Shown here one piece after another: positions 8,693-17,483 of a DNA stretch of 64,000 nucleotides. Numbering within the stretch: position 1 is the first letter of the stretch; the number at the start of each line of letters is the position of its first letter. The notes under the pieces are model-generated. The model had not been told where the DNA came from, ran no database searches, and saw only the letters and a list, made by a program, of their open reading frames with translations. This DNA comes from DATKJY01 sp964540105 (GTDB taxonomy: Bacteria; Zixibacteria; MSB-5A5; GN15; FEB-12), in the NCBI GenBank assembly GCA_964540105.1, contig CAZILL010000002.1, positions 1,230,895-1,294,894 on the forward strand, in the 5' to 3' direction. The position numbers were made by a program, and so were the translations under genes.

Positions 8693-9361
8693 ATGAAACG
8701 TGTGACGATAAGTATGTTGGCGCTGCTGTTTCTGATCCCATCTGCCGATGCGCGCAGGAAGAAAGAGGCTGCCGGAGTTGTCAAAGTTGACGTGTATCAG
8801 GATGCGCAGTATGGCTTCAGGCTCAAGCTCAATGCAGACTGGAAGTCAAAGATAGGGACGGACGAAGAGAACCTCCGGATGGTGCTCGTGCAAAAGAACT
8901 ACGGTATTCCCACTCAGTTCAAAGACTCGCCGGATTATACCGTCATCCCCAGGATTGCAGTCTACGCCGACACCAGCGGGATGTCTGCCCAGGCGCTTCT
9001 CGATTCGATTGTCAGCTCGACATTCAAGTCCAAGCAGAAAAAGGAGATGCTGAAGGAGTTCGAATTCCTTGGTCAAAGTGGGATCATTCCGAAGAACAAG
9101 CGCTTCCTCACTATCGGCGGTGAGACCAGCGTGTTGTGGGAGGGGAGTGTCAAGTATACGAAGGAGGTATCTTCCGCAAGCTCTTCAGATCAAGGGATAA
9201 GAGTAACGGGTGGCTATGGCGGAGCGTTGATCGTCACCAAGAAGGTGAACCGAGTCGTGCTCTTTCACGTCATGGCCGAGATGCAGTTTTTCGACGATGT
9301 CATGAAATCGACAACGGCGATAGCAGGGTCGCTCGAGTGGACCGATCCCACAAAAGAGTGA
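8693..9361 (+). CDS. Secreted protein of unknown function
   Basis: A 222-residue protein with a clear signal peptide (MKRVTISMLALLFLIPSADA). The mature part is mixed alpha/beta, beginning with an AQYGFRLKLNADWKSK strand-type segment. The layout reminds me of PsbP/DUF1795-type envelope proteins, but I cannot confirm this. ATG 8693 is preferred over an in-frame GTG at 8666 because a GAGG site lies about seven bases upstream and the signal peptide then starts correctly. It stands alone between the exopolysaccharide genes and lapA. Confidence 0.75.
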   Translation: MKRVTISMLALLFLIPSADARRKKEAAGVVKVDVYQDAQYGFRLKLNADWKSKIGTDEENLRMVLVQKNYGIPTQFKDSPDYTVIPRIAVYADTSGMSAQALLDSIVSSTFKSKQKKEMLKEFEFLGQSGIIPKNKRFLTIGGETSVLWEGSVKYTKEVSSASSSDQGIRVTGGYGGALIVTKKVNRVVLFHVMAEMQFFDDVMKSTTAIAGSLEWTDPTKE

Positions 9362-9392
9362 TCTCCACGGCCTCAGGTGCGACCGTTTTCTG

Positions 9393-9421
9393 TTGCACGG
9401 ACCTCTGCGTTGCACTATACT
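9393..9421 (+). promoter_or_regulatory. Candidate sigma-70-type promoter before lapA
   Basis: TTGCAC (9393-9398), a 17-base spacer and TATACT (9416-9421) lie 40 bases before the lapA-like start. The run of closely spaced genes that follows extends through miaA, so this could drive a lapA-TPR-SPOR-mutS-mutL-miaA transcript. Confidence 0.5.
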
Positions 9422-9460
9422 ATACAGTCGATATGGAAATAGGGAATTCCTGAGGTCGTC

Positions 9461-9829
9461 ATGTGGGTCATACGGTCAATTCTTATCCTTCTTATAGTCA
9501 TCGTCGTTATTGCTTTTGCATACAACAACTTTGGACCTGACCAGAAGGTTGACGTCTACCTGCAACCGTTCTTTCATAACTACGTCGACGTTCCTCTGGT
9601 AACAGTCGTTTTCTGGTCCTTCGTTGCCGGCGTGGTCCTTTCCTTGTTGCTGTTTATCACGATGTATATCAAGCAGACTGTTGATCTGCATTCGGCTCGA
9701 AAGAGGATTCGAGCGCTGCAAAGTGAAGTGGCAATTCTTCGCAATCGGCCTATAGAGGAATCGGCAGAACTGCTGAAAGGCGCCGATTCCCGGATCCCCG
9801 ATATCAAGTCTCCGTTCGCAGGGGTATAG
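9461..9829 (+). CDS. LapA-domain (DUF1049) inner-membrane protein
   Basis: A 122-residue protein with two TM helices (about 3-21 and 45-66) and a cytoplasmic C-terminal coiled coil from HSARKRIRALQSEV. The FAYNNFGPDQKVDV stretch between the helices fits the LapA/DUF1049 family, which in E. coli works with LapB in controlling lipopolysaccharide synthesis. GAGG about six bases before the ATG is a good ribosome site. One base separates its stop from the next gene, a TPR protein with a membrane anchor, which repeats the lapA-lapB arrangement. Confidence 0.85.
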   Translation: MWVIRSILILLIVIVVIAFAYNNFGPDQKVDVYLQPFFHNYVDVPLVTVVFWSFVAGVVLSLLLFITMYIKQTVDLHSARKRIRALQSEVAILRNRPIEESAELLKGADSRIPDIKSPFAGV

Positions 9830-9830
9830 C

Positions 9831-10922
9831 ATGTTTGAATTCCTGCTGTTTATCCTGGTTCTGATCTTCGGCTCTCTGGCGTTCTACTTCCTCTATGAGA
9901 GGTTTTACCGCAAGCAAAACACAACCGAGCAATCGCAATATGTGGAGGCGCTGCGGAATCTCCTCGATGGCAAGCAGGAGGCCGCGTTTTCGAAGCTTCG
10001 CCAAGTCGTTGCGGAAGACACCAACAATATTGACGCGTATATTCGTCTGGGACAGATCCTCAGGGAGCACAATCGGGCGGATCGGGCGTTGAATGTTCAC
10101 AAGGACTTGACTTTGCGTTTCGGTCTGACGAAGGGGGACAAAGCGGCCATTCTCCAGCAGTTGGCATCCGACTATCTGGCTCTGAACGAGACCGCAACGG
10201 CCGAGGCGGCTCTGCGAGAACTCATTGCCCTTGATCCTGAAAACCACTGGGCATATACACAGCGGGTAAAGCTGCAGGAGCGTGCGCAGCAATGGGAAGA
10301 GGCCTACGAAACCGCGGCGCAAATCCTCAAACTGGAATCTAATAAATCCAAGAAGCCGCTGGCGCGTTACAAGGTGCTCTCGGGCGACCAGTACCTTAAG
10401 AAACGCGAATACCACAAGGCGCGAGTTATGTTCAAGGAAGCGATTGGGATTGATCCGCTGAACGTGCCGGCGTATCTGGCGGTCGGGGATTCCTACTATG
10501 AAGAGGGACGCTACGAAGACGCCGTGAATTTCTGGGTCAAACTCATTTCAGCAGTCCCGGAACAAAGCCATATGGTTATCGAGCGCCTGAAAGACACGTT
10601 GTTTGCACTTGGACGTTTTGGAGAGATTTCGAACATCTGCATGACTATACTGGAACACTCCCCGAAGAACCTTGAGGCGCGGCGCGCACTCGCGGAGTTT
10701 CATGAAAAGAAGGGGGACCTCGACGCTTCGGCCGATGCCCTGGAGCAGATTCTGGAAGAGGTGCCAGAGGACTCTGCGGCCGTTCTCGAATTGGTGCGCA
10801 TTTACCTTGAGAAGGGGGATCGCAACAAGCTGGCCCAATTGCGACGAAGCATTGAGCGCAAGCGCGAAAAAGGAAAAGTGGCTGCCAGCAGCTCGGCGGC
10901 CTCTCTATCTCAGGGACGTTAA
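9831..10922 (+). CDS. Membrane-anchored TPR protein, LapB-like
   Basis: A 363-residue protein with an N-terminal TM anchor (about 3-22) and then TPR repeats to about residue 335, such as DAYIRLGQILREHNRADRA, PAYLAVGDSYYEEGRYEDA and EARRALAEFHEKKGDLDA. Its position right after lapA and its architecture match LapB (YciM). The difference is at the C terminus: LapB ends in a rubredoxin-like zinc domain with Cys pairs, whereas this protein ends in a basic Ser/Ala tail (KVAASSSAASLSQGR) with no cysteine pair. It is therefore LapB-like rather than proven LapB. Confidence 0.82.
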   Translation: MFEFLLFILVLIFGSLAFYFLYERFYRKQNTTEQSQYVEALRNLLDGKQEAAFSKLRQVVAEDTNNIDAYIRLGQILREHNRADRALNVHKDLTLRFGLTKGDKAAILQQLASDYLALNETATAEAALRELIALDPENHWAYTQRVKLQERAQQWEEAYETAAQILKLESNKSKKPLARYKVLSGDQYLKKREYHKARVMFKEAIGIDPLNVPAYLAVGDSYYEEGRYEDAVNFWVKLISAVPEQSHMVIERLKDTLFALGRFGEISNICMTILEHSPKNLEARRALAEFHEKKGDLDASADALEQILEEVPEDSAAVLELVRIYLEKGDRNKLAQLRRSIERKREKGKVAASSSAASLSQGR

Positions 10923-10947
10923 CCCTTGATCCTGGCTATTCGCCAGA

Positions 10948-11961
10948 ATGAATTTCTTCCGTATGCGACACGCACACTCCTTGCTCGTGGGGATCGTTTT
11001 CCTGGCGTCAACCGCTCTTGCCGATGATCCCTACTCACTAATTATGCACGGTCGACTCAGTGAGGCATCCGACAGTCTCGCCAATTCCCGATCGGCAGCG
11101 ACCCGCGATGGAAACATCATGTTTGCCCAGAGTTTGATCGAGCGCGACGGCGCAAAGGCCGTCAGACTCATGAGCGCCTCCCTCGACGCGGGCGTGATTC
11201 AGAGATACCAAGAAGTGATTTACCTTCGATTGGCGCAATATTATTATCTGCTGAAAGACTATGACCGGGTTGAGAAGTTGATTCGCGACTACCGCGAGCA
11301 CGTAGAGGACGGCCCCGGCTCACAGGAAATGACACGACTGTCGTTAGCCGCCTATGAGCAACGTGGTCAGACTGATGCAGCACAGAAGGAGCTCACCCGA
11401 TATCTTGGACTTGCCAAAAAGGGGGAGGAAGCACAGTGGGGGGAGGTCGACAAGGCAAGAATGAGCAGCACCCCTGACAAAGGGTTTGGCAACATAAAGG
11501 CGCTGGAGAAAGTGATCCAACAGCGGTCCGGCGCAGGTGTCGCGCCCGCCCTGTATGCTCTTGCCACGCAAGCCATAACCGATGGCCGGACAGACGATGC
11601 CATTCTCTACGTCAACCTGATGCGTGAGGAGTATCACGCGGCCGTTGGTTTGGATGCTCTCGAAGAACGGCTGGGGGCTGCTAACGCAGACAAGGGCTCT
11701 GAGCAGCGTGCCAACCGAGTGACCGGCACGTATTATTCGGTGAAAGTGGGAGTCTTTCTCAGCGCCAAGAATGCGAAGGAATTTGGAAAGAAGTTCATGC
11801 CTTTCAAAGAGCCGATAGAGACCGAGAGCAAGACGATTTCAGGAAAGACCTATCAGGTTGTCTACGTGGGGCGTTGTGGCTCATTTGAAGACGCCCGACA
11901 ACTGAAAGGTAAACTCGAGGAATCGGTTTCTGAGCAGAATTTTCAGGTGGTAGCTCGTTGA
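10948..11961 (+). CDS. Secreted SPOR-domain protein
   Basis: A 337-residue periplasmic protein with a signal peptide (about 1-25, cleavage after TALA). The middle is helical, with TPR-like hairpins. The C-terminal 75 residues form a SPOR domain: YYSVKVGVFLSAKNAKEF, then YQVVYVGRCGSFEDA, then AVAR-like end FQVVAR. SPOR domains bind denuded peptidoglycan at division sites. Its stop codon overlaps the TTG start of mutS, so the two are co-translated. Confidence 0.87.
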   Translation: MNFFRMRHAHSLLVGIVFLASTALADDPYSLIMHGRLSEASDSLANSRSAATRDGNIMFAQSLIERDGAKAVRLMSASLDAGVIQRYQEVIYLRLAQYYYLLKDYDRVEKLIRDYREHVEDGPGSQEMTRLSLAAYEQRGQTDAAQKELTRYLGLAKKGEEAQWGEVDKARMSSTPDKGFGNIKALEKVIQQRSGAGVAPALYALATQAITDGRTDDAILYVNLMREEYHAAVGLDALEERLGAANADKGSEQRANRVTGTYYSVKVGVFLSAKNAKEFGKKFMPFKEPIETESKTISGKTYQVVYVGRCGSFEDARQLKGKLEESVSEQNFQVVAR

Positions 11962-14567
11962 CCGGACCGGAAGAGCATTCGACGTCGCTCACCCCTCTGA
12001 TGCGCCAGTATCACGCGATCAAGGATCAGCATCCCGATAAAATCCTCTTCTTTCGAATGGGAGACTTCTACGAGATGTTCGGCGAGGATGCCGTCAAGGC
12101 GGCCCCTATTCTCGGAATTGCGCTGACCTCCAGATCGCAAGGGAGTGCCGAGAAGATTCCTCTGGCAGGAGTACCGTATCACTCTGCGGATCGCTATCTT
12201 GCGCGTCTTCTTGCGAATGGGGAAAAGGTTGTCGTAGTAGAACAGACCGAGGACCCCCGTCTGGCCAAGGGACTGGTAAAGAGGGATATCGTCGAGATCA
12301 TTACACCGGGTATTGCCACCCTTCAGTCACTCGATGATTCCGCGCAGCCGGCATCACTCGCTGCGGTCTATTTCACTGGCGGCAGGCAGATGGGAATTGC
12401 GACCTTGAACCTCTCGGTTGGGCAGTTTCTCGTGGATGAAGGGGGCGTGGCTGAGATGGTGGAGCGGCTTCGGATTGTAGAACCTTCCGAGATACTGTTC
12501 CCCGCCGACTCTGGCAGGGAGGTTGTGGCCGATCTGCTCGGATTGCCTAATGAGGCGGTCCAACTCACTCCCTTCGAAAACTGGCATTTTGATCTGCCAA
12601 GCGCGAAGCGGGATTTGAACCAGCATTTTGGAACAGCCACGCTTGATTCGTTCGGCATGGAGAGTGCGCGGGGTGCGATCGTCGCCGCCGGAGCGATCTT
12701 CCAGTATCTGCGCGAGAATCATCGCGACCACCTGAGCCATCTAACCAGGATCAGCCGCTTTGACAATGCTGAATACATGCGTCTCGACCATAGTACCGTC
12801 CGAAACCTTGAACTGGTGAGAAACAGCACCGACGGTGGCGAGCAGCTCTCTCTTTTTTCGGTTATCAACCTGTGCCGGACCTCCGCTGGATCTCGCCGGC
12901 TGCGGGCGAATTTGCTGCAGCCGTTTCGCGCGTTACCGCCGATCGAAGCGCGGCAATTGAGCGTCCAGGAATTGGTCACTTCACGAGACCTCTGCTTTCG
13001 GATTCGAGAACTAACCAAAACTCTCCCTGACCTTGAGCGTTTGGCGGGTCGACTGGGGATCGGGAGATTGAGCCCTCGTCAGATGGGAAGCGTGCGGGAC
13101 GCACTTTCGATAGCCGATAAATTGAAGGCAGTTCTTGGCGAGGCTCAGAGTCGTCACTTGCGGCTCCTCGGCGACACTATCCCTTACGCGACAGAAAGGG
13201 TGGAACGCATCGACCGTGCCCTGGCAAGTGAGCTACCCCTCACGGCTTCAAGAGGGGGTATTTTCCAGCGTGGCTATTCAGAGGCGCTCGATCAGCTGAA
13301 CGACTCCATCAGGGAAGCGCGCTTGTACATCGCCTCGCTTCAGCAGGCAGAACGTGAGCGCACCGGCATTGCTTCTCTCAAGGTTGGATACAATCAAGTT
13401 TTCGGGTACTACATCGAAGTGACCCGAGCCAACGTGTCCTCAGTGCCCACAGAGTATATCCGCAAGCAGACGCTGGTGAATGCCGAACGCTATATCACAC
13501 CTGAATTGAAGGTAAAGGAAGAGCTGATACTTGCCGCCGAAGAAAAGATCAACCGTCTCGAGGAGGAACTGTATGAGAAACTGGTGGCGTATCTCGATAG
13601 CCAGATGGGTGCGCTTATTCTCACAGCGGAGCAACTGGCGGAAGTGGATGTGGTTTCTTCGCTCGCCGACCTGGCCGTTCGCCAGGGTTACTGCCGCCCG
13701 AAACTGTTCGACGACACCCGCCTGATCATCCGCAATGGCCGGCATCCGGTCATCGAGACGACTCTCCCGTCGGGATCATTTGTCCCCAATGACACCGACC
13801 TCTCCTCCGAAGAAAAGAGGATCGTAATCCTTACCGGTCCGAACATGTCGGGTAAGTCAACTTACCTGCGCCAGATCGGGTTAATTGTCATCATGGCTCA
13901 GATTGGGTCCTTCGTTCCGGCCGATGCAGTCGAACTGGGCGTGGTCGACCGCGTCTTTACTCGGGTGGGTGCGCTCGATAATCTGGCTCGCGGTCAGTCG
14001 ACCTTTCTGGTGGAAATGGTTGAGACGGCGAACATCCTGCACAACGCCACCGAACGGTCGCTCATTCTGTTGGATGAAGTAGGTCGAGGCACGTCGACTT
14101 TCGACGGTCTCTCCGTCGCCTGGTCAGTGGTGGAGTTCATCGACGATCAGCGAAAATCGCGCACGGTATTTGCAACACACTACCATGAACTTACCGGCAT
14201 GGCGGAGCTGACACCGACCGTCTGCAATTTCCAGGTGGCTGTGAAGAAGTGGGAGGACCACGTCGTCTTCCTCCATAAGATCATTCCTGGGGGATGCGAT
14301 GACTCATACGGAATCGAGGTTGCCAAGCTGGCCGGACTGCCGAAGCAAACGATCGCCAGGGCCAAGCAGATTCTGCGCTTGCTCGAATCAGGAAAATTCG
14401 GACAATCGGAACTGGGACGAGGAGCGTACAAAGAGAAGGTGCAGGTCACGCTGTTCGCTCCCGAACCTTCAGACATTGAGCACAAGATCAGGAATATAAC
14501 GCTCGAGACTATGACCCCAGTGCAGGCCTTTGATTTCTTGCGGTCTTTGCGAGAGGAGATGCGTTGA
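11958..14567 (+). CDS. mutS: DNA mismatch-repair ATPase MutS
   Basis: An 869-residue MutS of normal length. The N-terminal mismatch-reading motif is present (MGDFYEMFGEDA). The C-terminal ABC ATPase has Walker A GPNMSGKST, the STFLVEMVE signature, Walker B LILLDEVGRGT, and ATHYHEL. It recognises mismatches and recruits MutL. The TTG start at 11958 overlaps the previous stop (TTGA); the next in-frame ATG (12000) would begin at the conserved TPLMRQY and is less likely. mutL overlaps its end in the same TTGA manner, giving a coupled repair operon. Confidence 0.97.
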   Translation: MTGPEEHSTSLTPLMRQYHAIKDQHPDKILFFRMGDFYEMFGEDAVKAAPILGIALTSRSQGSAEKIPLAGVPYHSADRYLARLLANGEKVVVVEQTEDPRLAKGLVKRDIVEIITPGIATLQSLDDSAQPASLAAVYFTGGRQMGIATLNLSVGQFLVDEGGVAEMVERLRIVEPSEILFPADSGREVVADLLGLPNEAVQLTPFENWHFDLPSAKRDLNQHFGTATLDSFGMESARGAIVAAGAIFQYLRENHRDHLSHLTRISRFDNAEYMRLDHSTVRNLELVRNSTDGGEQLSLFSVINLCRTSAGSRRLRANLLQPFRALPPIEARQLSVQELVTSRDLCFRIRELTKTLPDLERLAGRLGIGRLSPRQMGSVRDALSIADKLKAVLGEAQSRHLRLLGDTIPYATERVERIDRALASELPLTASRGGIFQRGYSEALDQLNDSIREARLYIASLQQAERERTGIASLKVGYNQVFGYYIEVTRANVSSVPTEYIRKQTLVNAERYITPELKVKEELILAAEEKINRLEEELYEKLVAYLDSQMGALILTAEQLAEVDVVSSLADLAVRQGYCRPKLFDDTRLIIRNGRHPVIETTLPSGSFVPNDTDLSSEEKRIVILTGPNMSGKSTYLRQIGLIVIMAQIGSFVPADAVELGVVDRVFTRVGALDNLARGQSTFLVEMVETANILHNATERSLILLDEVGRGTSTFDGLSVAWSVVEFIDDQRKSRTVFATHYHELTGMAELTPTVCNFQVAVKKWEDHVVFLHKIIPGGCDDSYGIEVAKLAGLPKQTIARAKQILRLLESGKFGQSELGRGAYKEKVQVTLFAPEPSDIEHKIRNITLETMTPVQAFDFLRSLREEMR

Positions 14568-16435
14568 GTCAAGTGAGCGACCCTACGCGCGTGCGGGTGC
14601 GCATCAAGCCGCTGCCGGAACGGGTGATCAACAAGATCGCCGCCGGCGAGGTGGTCGAACGTCCGTCGGCAGTGGTCAAGGAGTTGGTAGAAAACGCACT
14701 TGACGCAGGAGCGACGCGGATTGATATCACCATCGAGAAGTCCGGGACGCGTCTCATCGGTATTGTCGACAATGGCTGCGGGATTCCCGCTGACCAGATC
14801 GAGATCGCTTTCTCCAGACATGCGACGTCGAAGATCGCCGGGTACGCTGATCTTGATCGAATCGCGTCGTATGGCTTTCGTGGTGAAGCGCTCCCGTCGA
14901 TTGCGTCGGTCTCTCGATTCCGTATGGTGTCGCGAACGCCTGACAGTGACTCCGGTACCGAGATCGTTATTGAAGGCGGGGTGCTGCAGAGCGTTAAACC
15001 CATCGCTGCGCAAGTCGGCACACGTGTAGAAGTAGAGAATCTGTTTTTCAATACTCCGGCGCGGCGGAAATTTCTAAAGGCGGAGGCTACCGAATCCCGC
15101 CACATTTCCAGAGTTGTTCAGGCTCTGGCGCTTGGGAAGCCGTCAGTCGGATTCTCTTATGCTCTCAACGGGCGGACTGTCATGACGCAGCCTTCAGGTC
15201 AAGACCTCCGCGAACGGACAACAGGGCTTCTCGCGGTCGGGAAGACACTTGTAGCAGTTGAGGGGGAAGCGGGGCCTGCCCGCGTGACAGGATTTGTCGG
15301 TCCTCCCGATATGGCCCACAACAACCGATGGGGTCATTTCATCTTCATTAACGACCGCTACATACATTCGGCGACGCTGAGCCACGCTCTCGTTGCTGGT
15401 TACGGGGAGCTTCTCCCTAAGGGATCATTCCCAGTTGGCGCGATTCTGTTGAGCGTTGATCCTCAGGATATTGACGTCAATGTTCATCCGGCAAAAACTG
15501 AAGTGCGACTTTCCCACGAGAGGGAGATCCATGACGGCATCTCGCGATTAGTGAAGAGCGCTCTGCGCCAGGACGGAATTATTCCGATGTTCCAACCCCG
15601 GCAGCAGCCCCGTTCGCCGCATTTTGAGGGAGGCAATTCCCGAGAGTACAACCCAAATTGTGTTTCGCCTTCGATCCCCGGACTTTTCAACAGAGAGCCG
15701 CTGGATCGAGAGTCACTTGCCGACCTATACTCTCCCAGGTCAGGTTTCCAGCCGGCAGCCCCGAAAGGGGAAGAACAAGTGGACACTGAGACCGGGGAGA
15801 TTCTTCAGGCTGTCTCAAAGGCTGACCGTACGACAACTCCTAACCTTGCGGCCGTCTCGCTGTCATCAGGAGTACGCCTGACTGGACGATTTTCGGACCT
15901 CTATTTGATTCTACAGGCCGGCGATGATCTTTACATCGTCGATCAGCATACTGCTCATGAGCGAGTGCTGTATGAGGAGACCTATCGGCGTCTGGAGTCT
16001 CAAGCGCTTGTCGGTCAGCATCTCCTGTTGCCCGTTCAGATCGAGTTGAATTTGGACCAGATGGCGATCTTTCAGGAGGCGGGTTCGATCCTGAATCAAT
16101 CCGGATTCGTCGTTTCGGAGTTCGGGGGACGGATGATAAACATCGAAGCAATACCGTCGATTCTTGCTCGCAAAGCCCCCGAGCGGGTCCTTAAGAACCT
16201 TCTGGATGATATAGCTTCACTCAGGAGGGAGGGGCATGACCTGAAAAAGGGTCTGGCGCAATCCATGGCCTGCCGGGCGGCCGTAATGGCCGGGGATCGG
16301 CTGAGCGACCAAGAGGCCGTTGGCCTGCTGGAGCAGCTCCTCCGTTGCGAGAACCGCTACTCTTGTCCGCACGGACGCCCCACCTTCGTGAAGATCACCC
16401 GGGCCGAGCTCGACAAGCAATTCGGCCGTGTCTGA
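14564..16435 (+). CDS. mutL: DNA mismatch-repair protein MutL (endonuclease type)
   Basis: A 623-residue protein. The N-terminal GHKL ATPase shows ELVENALDAGAT, DNGCGI and GFRGEALPSIASVS. A variable linker (about 340-430) leads to the dimerisation domain, which contains DQHTAHERVLYE, close to the DQHAxxExxxxE nuclease motif with Ala replaced by Thr, and near the end ACRAAV and CPHGRP, the matching metal-site motifs. It is therefore probably a nicking MutL, as expected where MutH is absent. TTG start 14564 overlaps the mutS stop; GTG 14573 is an alternative. Confidence 0.97.
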   Translation: MSQVSDPTRVRVRIKPLPERVINKIAAGEVVERPSAVVKELVENALDAGATRIDITIEKSGTRLIGIVDNGCGIPADQIEIAFSRHATSKIAGYADLDRIASYGFRGEALPSIASVSRFRMVSRTPDSDSGTEIVIEGGVLQSVKPIAAQVGTRVEVENLFFNTPARRKFLKAEATESRHISRVVQALALGKPSVGFSYALNGRTVMTQPSGQDLRERTTGLLAVGKTLVAVEGEAGPARVTGFVGPPDMAHNNRWGHFIFINDRYIHSATLSHALVAGYGELLPKGSFPVGAILLSVDPQDIDVNVHPAKTEVRLSHEREIHDGISRLVKSALRQDGIIPMFQPRQQPRSPHFEGGNSREYNPNCVSPSIPGLFNREPLDRESLADLYSPRSGFQPAAPKGEEQVDTETGEILQAVSKADRTTTPNLAAVSLSSGVRLTGRFSDLYLILQAGDDLYIVDQHTAHERVLYEETYRRLESQALVGQHLLLPVQIELNLDQMAIFQEAGSILNQSGFVVSEFGGRMINIEAIPSILARKAPERVLKNLLDDIASLRREGHDLKKGLAQSMACRAAVMAGDRLSDQEAVGLLEQLLRCENRYSCPHGRPTFVKITRAELDKQFGRV

Positions 16436-17348
16436 ACCTACAGTCATCCCGATCATCTGCGGCCCTACCGCGTCGGGTAAGAGCGCCGCAGCCCTCGAGT
16501 TAGGCAAATACTTTGATATTGAGATTGTCTCAGCAGACTCTCGACAGATGGTACGCCATCTGGACATCGGCACGGCCAAACCTTCGTTTGAAGAGCGCCA
16601 ACTCGTGCCGCACCACCTAATCGACATTCTTGACCCCGGTGCGCGGTATTCGGCGTACCGGTTCATCGCCGATGCATCGGAGGCAATTGCCGGAATCCTC
16701 GGACGTGGCCGCAAACCGATTCTGGTCGGAGGGACCGGGTTCTACCTACGGTCACTTTCAGACGGCGTAGTCGAGATCCAGTCGGAAGACATGACGGTTC
16801 GCGAAGAATTGGAAGGGGAGCTTCGTCGCTTAGGGCCGGAAAAGATGTATGAACGCCTTATGGAGATAGACCCGCTCGAAGCAGGCCGGATTCATGCCAA
16901 CAACCAAGTTCGTGTTCTGAGAGCCCTTGAGATCTTCCGCATATCCGGCAAGACGAAGTCTGAGCTGAACGCCACTGGCGTCTACCGCAAGTCCCCGCAC
17001 CGATACGAATACTTCTGCCTGGCGCCCAATCGAACTCTTCTTTACGAGAGGATCAACGGTAGGGTTGGCGCTATGATGAAAGCTGGACTTCTTCAAGAGA
17101 TTAACGTGCTGATCGAGCGTGGCCATAAGGAACGCATTCGAGCGGCTAACATTATTGGGTACAATGAATTACTTGATTTTATTGACGGTCTTGTTACCTT
17201 CGAAGAGGCCCTTCGTATAATCAAGCAGAACACTCGACGCTACGCCAAGAGGCAGATGACCTGGTTTCGCCGTCAGTCCGGTTGCAGATTCTATTCATGC
17301 AGTGAGCCCCTATGCGCGGACCTAGTGCAGCATCTCTCGGTGATTTGA
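16428..17348 (+). CDS. miaA: tRNA dimethylallyltransferase MiaA
   Basis: A 306-residue enzyme that adds dimethylallyl to A37 of tRNAs reading UNN codons. It has the P-loop GPTASGKSAAALE, the DSRQ motif, ILVGGTGFYLRSL, and a C-terminal segment with NTRRYAKRQMTWFRR, all standard for the family. GTG start 16428 lies within the end of mutL (8-base overlap). The mutL-miaA order is common in bacteria. No clear terminator follows. Confidence 0.96.
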   Translation: MSEPTVIPIICGPTASGKSAAALELGKYFDIEIVSADSRQMVRHLDIGTAKPSFEERQLVPHHLIDILDPGARYSAYRFIADASEAIAGILGRGRKPILVGGTGFYLRSLSDGVVEIQSEDMTVREELEGELRRLGPEKMYERLMEIDPLEAGRIHANNQVRVLRALEIFRISGKTKSELNATGVYRKSPHRYEYFCLAPNRTLLYERINGRVGAMMKAGLLQEINVLIERGHKERIRAANIIGYNELLDFIDGLVTFEEALRIIKQNTRRYAKRQMTWFRRQSGCRFYSCSEPLCADLVQHLSVI

Positions 17349-17363
17349 GCGACAATTAAACGC

Positions 17364-17392
17364 TTGACACTGTAGTCTCTATTAGTTAAATG
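17364..17392 (+). promoter_or_regulatory. Possible promoter before the lytic transglycosylase gene
   Basis: A perfect TTGACA (17364-17369) is followed after 17 bases by TAAATG (17387-17392), a weak -10. It lies in the gap after miaA. Confidence 0.35.
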
Positions 17393-17483
17393 ACAATAGG
17401 TTAGCGCATTAGGCGGTAAGGGAATAGGTCTCTGCTTCCGATAACAACTACAGGATTTCTTCCCTCTGTTTTGTGCCTTAGGT

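Noticed and set aside
14180..15013. Minus-strand frame of 277 codons across the mutS-mutL junction
   Set aside because: Antisense to two certain genes; composition is rich in Arg/Ser/Pro as in shadow frames.
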